The notes under the pieces are model-generated. The model made no database searches and was not told the DNA's origin. It saw only the letters and a program-made list of their open reading frames with translations. Position numbers and translations under genes: made by a program. From NCBI RefSeq assembly GCF_043641665.1, contig NC_092200.1, forward strand, positions 6,915,694 through 6,979,693: a stretch of 64,000 bases of DNA, given 5' to 3'. Of the stretch, positions 58,850-64,000 are shown one piece after another; within the stretch, counting starts at the first letter, position 1, and each line of letters starts with the position of its first letter. Source of the stretch: Enoplosus armatus. Lineage: Eukaryota; Chordata; Actinopteri; Centrarchiformes; Enoplosidae.

Positions 58850-59115
58850 TATTCCACTCTCATGCAGCCTCCCGTCTTTGGACAAACTCGGTCAATACAT
58901 GATTGATGCTCATGCGAACATAGCGCAGGATTTCCTCAAGGACTCATCCATAACATTTTCGTTAATGATTACAGGCCTGCTCCCTCACTAACGGAGGAGA
59001 TGAAGTGAAAGGCGAAGCTATAATGGTTTGACCACTCTTCACAGTCAGTGAAAGGCTTAATTAGGCACGTTTTGGGCCACTTTGACATTTACTCTCGCCT
59101 TAAATAAAGTCTTGT
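58850..59115. other. Candidate conserved non-coding element
   Basis: Complex, repeat-free sequence with several homeodomain-type sites: TGATTGATGC (58901 area), TTCGTTAATGATTACAGG (58960 area) and CTTAATTAGGC (59057 area). No ORF. Conservation cannot be judged from one sequence. Confidence 0.25.
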
Positions 59116-61799
59116 CCAGCAGGAACAACTGCTACACACACACAGACACACATCTCCAACACCTGTCTCTTTTTTATCCTCCAGTCAAATCCAAGCTCAC
59201 TCTCAAACTCGCTCTTCTTCTCCCCTCAGACCAGTCAGGGATCTGGGTGTAGTGTCTCCGCATTAATGCTAAACTAATTCCTCCATCAGTCAGTGACTTT
59301 GTGCTTGTTGCCTGTGACCCTGAGCTAGTTGTTATTACCACCATGCCTATGGTAGGGAGTTCACTAATGACCGTTAGACTGGTTCTGGATCAGTCATGGG
59401 AACTATAGTTTAATCCGCAAATGTATAACAAAAATGTGTTGTAGTGAGATCTGTGGAGTAAATGCATTAACTGTGCAGCCTATAACAGGAGACATTCTCA
59501 TTTTGTGGAAAATAATGTAATTTCTTCTCTGTTTCTTGCTCCTGGTTAGTCCACTTTAATCAACTAAAATGCCAGTGGAGATCTGAATAGTCACACTGAA
59601 ACCAGTTGCTTTATTATACAAATTGAATGGTGCAAATAAAAGTGCTAGTCATAGAAAGTTTAAAAGAAATCAAACTCTAAATTACACAAACATAGGCATT
59701 ATACAGCAGCGTATGCAGCATTACTGTATATCTTTTAGTGCTTTCAAAATATAGCACATTACGTTTTTTTATTCAATACATGTCTTAACAAGGCAAGAGC
59801 TTCCTCCATCAAATGATTAGATGATTAGCCCAGAGGAAACACCACAGCCCTGCATGGGATTTCATAATATGTTGCATTATCATGAATCTAAAAATGTGGC
59901 AGTCAATAAGCAAACACGCCAGAGTCGATTTGGACGAGGAAGAACCAGCAGTTTCGCTGTAAACTCATTTGCAGACGCCGCAGCCAAACCCAAAGTCCTC
60001 AGTGATCTTCTGTGTACAAAATGAGAGCCTACCCGGGGAAAAGTGCCCGTGACAACTTGACTTATCGGCCTGTAAAGAAAAGTCTTCAAACAGATGTATC
60101 TGGTAATGTGAGCTAGCAGCGAGCCGGGACCTGCAGGGAGCAGCGTCTCGTGCCCTACTTAACCTGTCAAGGCCAGTCTGAGAACTACTCAATCAAGTCT
60201 CTATGGGTGAGAAAAAAAAAGGCAGAGTGCAAAGGTGAATGAAACATTAAGGGGATCAAGGGGCTTGTGTGCGGTTTTATCCCGAGGCATTCACCACTCT
60301 TGCTCGATAGCACGTAGCTCTACATCTATCTGGGTGTAAAAGCTCTTCATGTTGACCATTTCGTCAGAGCTGCAGAGGAGTGAGCTACCAGGACAGCAGC
60401 AGAAATGATGGTTGTGGCTGATGAGAAGACATAAAGAAAGAAAGGCTTCTCAGAACACCTGCACCCCTGGGATAGGGTGTGGGTGATGACTGAGCCTGGC
60501 TGCTACGTGGTTATTTATGGAAAGCTTTTCGTATTGTTTCGAGGGTATCCCTTTGATAACAAGAATTCCTGCAAAACAGCAACGCCGACCTGCAACCTGC
60601 AACTCTAATAACCCAAAACCCAGGTCGTTTCTTCCTCTTTCTTCCAACATCAAGTTAGAAAAGTGTGAGGTAGGAAATTAACTCCAGAAAACAAAAACAA
60701 AACATTGCTTTGATCAAAATATGCAAGAAATCCGGTCTTTTTAGTATTACCTCAAAGGGACACGAGTCAAAAAGCTTGGGAAACTGACAGCACACAACGG
60801 TTCAAAGTGAATGTAATGGATTTGAAACAATTTTAGAGAATTTGGACTTTTTTGATAGGAGTTCTGTAAACTCCGGCGATTTAGTGATGCATAAAATGTA
60901 AAATTGGTGGAGTGCCCTTTTCATTTTAAAGATGTGCTCCAGCAATTTAGTCGTACACTTTCATAAAGTTGGGGATCATGCAAGAGACAGATTAAAAATA
61001 AATAAATAAAAATAAATGGTCAGAATTGAAGCAAGGCCAAGATATCCTGACTTTTAGTCTCTAGTATCTCTAGTGTCAAGCTCAAAAATCCTGTATCCTA
61101 CATTTCCCACAATGCAACATGTTAGACCCCTCCTGCCCGGCAAATACCCACGTCTTCAAAACTCCACGCCATCAGTTTGTAAACAAGGCTTTCCATCATA
61201 AATCTGCAGTTGTATGTGTGCACTTCATAAACACACAATCTTAGTCGTGTAAACTATTACGCTGAACCTTGTGTTCCACTGCTGATAATATTAAATCTCA
61301 AAACTGATGCTTATTCACAAAATAGAAGATAATCACAACAACCTGTTTGAATCATGATAACCTGCTTAACCGTTATATAACAATTCTTAAAAAAGGGACA
61401 ACGCCGGAGTAACCCATGGGCATCCCAGTGGGCAGCGACACAAGAATGACACTCAAATGCTTCAATATCTGGTGGTGTAACCCGACACAGGGCTGGCATC
61501 ACTCTGTGGGGTGCTCTAGGTGACATTTGAGTACAGCTCCGGGAGGGCCAGATGTGCCGCTTTGATGGAAAAGAGACGTGTCAGCTCAGAATACCAGCGA
61601 GACAGAGACGGCACATACGAGGGAAGACCGGTCCCAGCGTTGGGATGCCACTGTCCTTTTTCCAAAAAGGCGGAGGGGAGTTCAAATGAGAGCACTTGCT
61701 GAAAACTCTCAATACCATTTCAGGAGGGCTTGAAGGACGCATCATTAATTCACTGATCAATCTGCACTGGAGAATCCTCGACTGTAAGAGACAAAATAA
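59116..61799. other. Intergenic, no gene recognised
   Basis: Nothing coding is supported. Short ORFs around 59821-60192 and 61311-61702 are overlapping, lack splice or family support and look like chance. Confidence 0.55.
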
Positions 61800-61995
61800 G
61801 AGGAGGAAATAAATAAAGCCAGCTTTATCGCCTGCTCGCTGTCAATTAAAGCGAGGTCTTATCAAAAGCCCTCCAGCTTTATTAAAATGCAGTGCACTGA
61901 CAGGCGAATAACCTCTGACAAATTAATTGAATTTTGACAGACGGCTCATAGCAAGAAGAGAGCAGTGGAGATCATCAAACAGACATCGATAAGCT
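61800..61995. other. Candidate conserved non-coding element
   Basis: Dense in AT-rich transcription-factor-like motifs: GCTGTCAATTAAAGCG, CTTTATTAAAATGCAG, CACTGACAGGCG, CAAATTAATTGAATTTTGAC and TGACAGACGG (TGACAG resembles MEIS/TGIF sites). No ORF and no repeat similarity noticed. Judged by eye only. Confidence 0.3.
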
Positions 61996-62492
61996 TGGCT
62001 GTTTGGTGGCAATAAAAGCCATTATGGGACTTTATTATACATCATGTTTGCACACATGTTGTGTTCATTATAAAGTCATCCAACAACAGACTTTTATGAC
62101 TTAAATGTGGTTTTCGAGTCATATTAGTTTTTTTTTATACACGGCTGTTTCTTTTAGAGGTTCAGTTCATTATTGGTGAGTTAAAGCTGCACTCAACAAC
62201 CTAAAACCTAAAAATAAAATGAGCGTTTGAGAGGGCTAAGTGACACAAATTAGCAACTAAATCAACAACAAGCTCATATTCAAACAGCTTCTAAACAGTG
62301 AACGTTTTCCCTTCTTACTTCTTTAAATCAGAAAAACAAAATGTGATAGTTGTTCTCCTCACAAGGACAAAACCAGGATCAATACAAATCACCATTTGTG
62401 TATGTAACAGCATAGTACCATGTCTCCATGCAAAACTGATCCTGTGATTTTATTTTTTATTCAAGGTGTCTCATTTTTTCCAGCTCTTACAG

Positions 62493-62523
<31 letters not shown>

Positions 62524-62527
62524 CCCC
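62493..62527. repeat. Poly-C tract
   Basis: 28 consecutive C, one T, then six C. On the minus strand it is a long G run. Exact length is unreliable in most sequencing data. Confidence 0.9.
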
Positions 62528-64000
62528 ATGGTGAGACGGCTCTGTGAATTAAACCTCTCATACCATTTCCTCAGGGACAGCCACGGTATCAATAGGCTCG
62601 ACCACGCTGGAATCTCATCTGTGGTGTCACCCTGCTGCCTCTGCCTGAAGAACATTTTACCACCTCAGTCTCAGTCTACGTGCCTTCACGCTCTCGTCTC
62701 AGAGCGCTCAGGGATTTGCATGATTGTTACTTTCGTCATTAAAAACACCTCCTCCCTTTTTTAATATCTTCAGCCCACAAAAAGTTGCATATTTACCGTT
62801 TCATAATGTTTCATATTATATTGTTTTTCTGTAAATGAGGTTTTACATCAATACTTTTTTTCCATTTGAGCACCTCTCACCTTGTAGAAGCAGACGTGTT
62901 TGAGGAATATTGTCTTTCATATGCTTTCATATGAATATATATAGCTTGTAACTTTTTGTTAAGCGGCCTTAGGTATTAGACACTATTGGAGCAACCACAC
63001 ATTTGAATATTGTTCTCCATGTCTTTGTAGTATGGTGTCAGAAGGCTTAACTTAGATTTATTTTGTCATAAAAGAGGGCAAAAGGAAGGAAAGGGTACTT
63101 CATTTTACTTATTTAACAATAGGACCTACATTAAAAAGTGGATAAAAAACACGAGGACCTCCTTGATCAGTGCCACAATTGTGTTATTAACTCTGATTAT
63201 GAGGACATTTATGATGACACCAAAGGACAATGGAGTAGAATGATGATGATTACAATGGATCAGAGAGAAAGATAAAGAGACAAAATCTGTGCAAGTTGAT
63301 TTTTAGCTCAGGAAAAGTGGAGACTCTCACTACTGGGTATGAATGAAGTACTTAATATGTTCGTATTATGTAGAGAAGCACCTGATTGGTCAAACTTGTA
63401 AACAAGTGTCTGGTTTAAAGATGTTTTTGAACATCAGTCACATAAGGGCATTAGCTTAATGTGCGTGGGTAGTTTCTTCTTATTAGATTCAGGCCGACTC
63501 TCAGACAGTGATACTGTAAGAGTTCCTCTCAGTGTTCGGGGAAATGTTTGCCCCAGCTCTCACCTGTGGGAGGGGAGGGGGGAGGAGTTCAGCAGTTTGA
63601 AAGGACCTCAATGCCTTTCAGTGACAAACAGTGACAAGACTCACCTCATTTCTACCACATCTGGCCTGGAAGCACCCAGACATCCCCAACAACAACTAAA
63701 GGGAGCTGCAGAGTAAAAGGACGTAAAGCTCGAGAGACTGTTCATGTGTTCACTGCAACTCTGACCTGGAGAATCGGGGAAAAGGTGGTTGGATAGATGG
63801 ATTGAATTCACATGTAACTATTCAGCAATAGTGACTTATTCTCAATGCATACGAGGAATATTGAGGTGGCCATTGGCACAAATTTGAATTAACTAATAAA
63901 TGAAGGAAGTGAACATTTTGCAGAAAAATGACAATTCTGCCAACATCTGCTCCTGTACTTCTGCTATGAAGCATCAATTTCCCTGCATGAGATCAGTTTA
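62528..64000. other. Intergenic, no gene recognised
   Basis: AT-rich sequence to the window end. No exon, RNA gene or recognised repeat was found. Confidence 0.5.

Noticed and set aside
46101..61702. Scattered 60-95 codon ORFs in the desert
   Set aside because: Lengths are as expected by chance in AT-rich sequence, none shows a known motif, and none pairs with splice sites into a multi-exon model.
62420..62764. ORF with a Pro or Gly homopolymer
   Set aside because: Created by the poly-C tract; no splice sites, homology or neighbouring exons support it.

Overview
This window is nuclear DNA from a bony fish, most likely a percomorph teleost. Genes are split by many short GT-AG introns, and the introns carry dispersed repeats I recognise as common in percomorph genomes. 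There are no bacterial-style operons, CRISPR arrays or intact mobile elements. Gene order lpin2 - emilin2 - smchd1 - mettl4 matches, from memory, the human 18p11.3 block, except that human NDC80, between METTL4 and SMCHD1, has no counterpart here.

Layout. 1-537 (+): last three coding exons of lipin, called lpin2 by synteny, with 3'UTR to about 1.8-1.9 kb. 2135-11905 (-): complete emilin2, nine coding exons, 999 residues, convergent with lpin2. 12559-34327 (-): complete smchd1, 46 coding exons, about 1998 residues, tandem with emilin2. 34847-43244 (+): complete mettl4, eight coding exons, 454 residues, head-to-head with smchd1 across a 519-bp gap. 43.3-64 kb: no gene found; a gene desert with simple repeats, a few transposon remnants and some AT/homeobox-motif-rich blocks that could be conserved non-coding elements.

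I rebuilt exons by hand from splice sites, reading-frame phase and family similarity; all junctions in the three complete genes are phase-consistent. Two smchd1 introns appear to use GC-AG ends.

Functions. Lipin is a phosphatidate phosphatase and coactivator; EMILIN2 is a secreted matrix glycoprotein (EMI, coiled coil, C1q); SMCHD1 is a non-canonical SMC chromatin repressor (GHKL ATPase plus hinge); METTL4 is an MT-A70-family adenine N6-methyltransferase. They are not a pathway, only a conserved neighbourhood. I found no convincing new system. The points most worth a second look are the smchd1/mettl4 shared promoter formed where NDC80 is missing, a pair of extra smchd1 exons usable only together, the GC-AG introns, near-identical direct repeats flanking the shared promoter, and a GA microsatellite touching an smchd1 splice donor.
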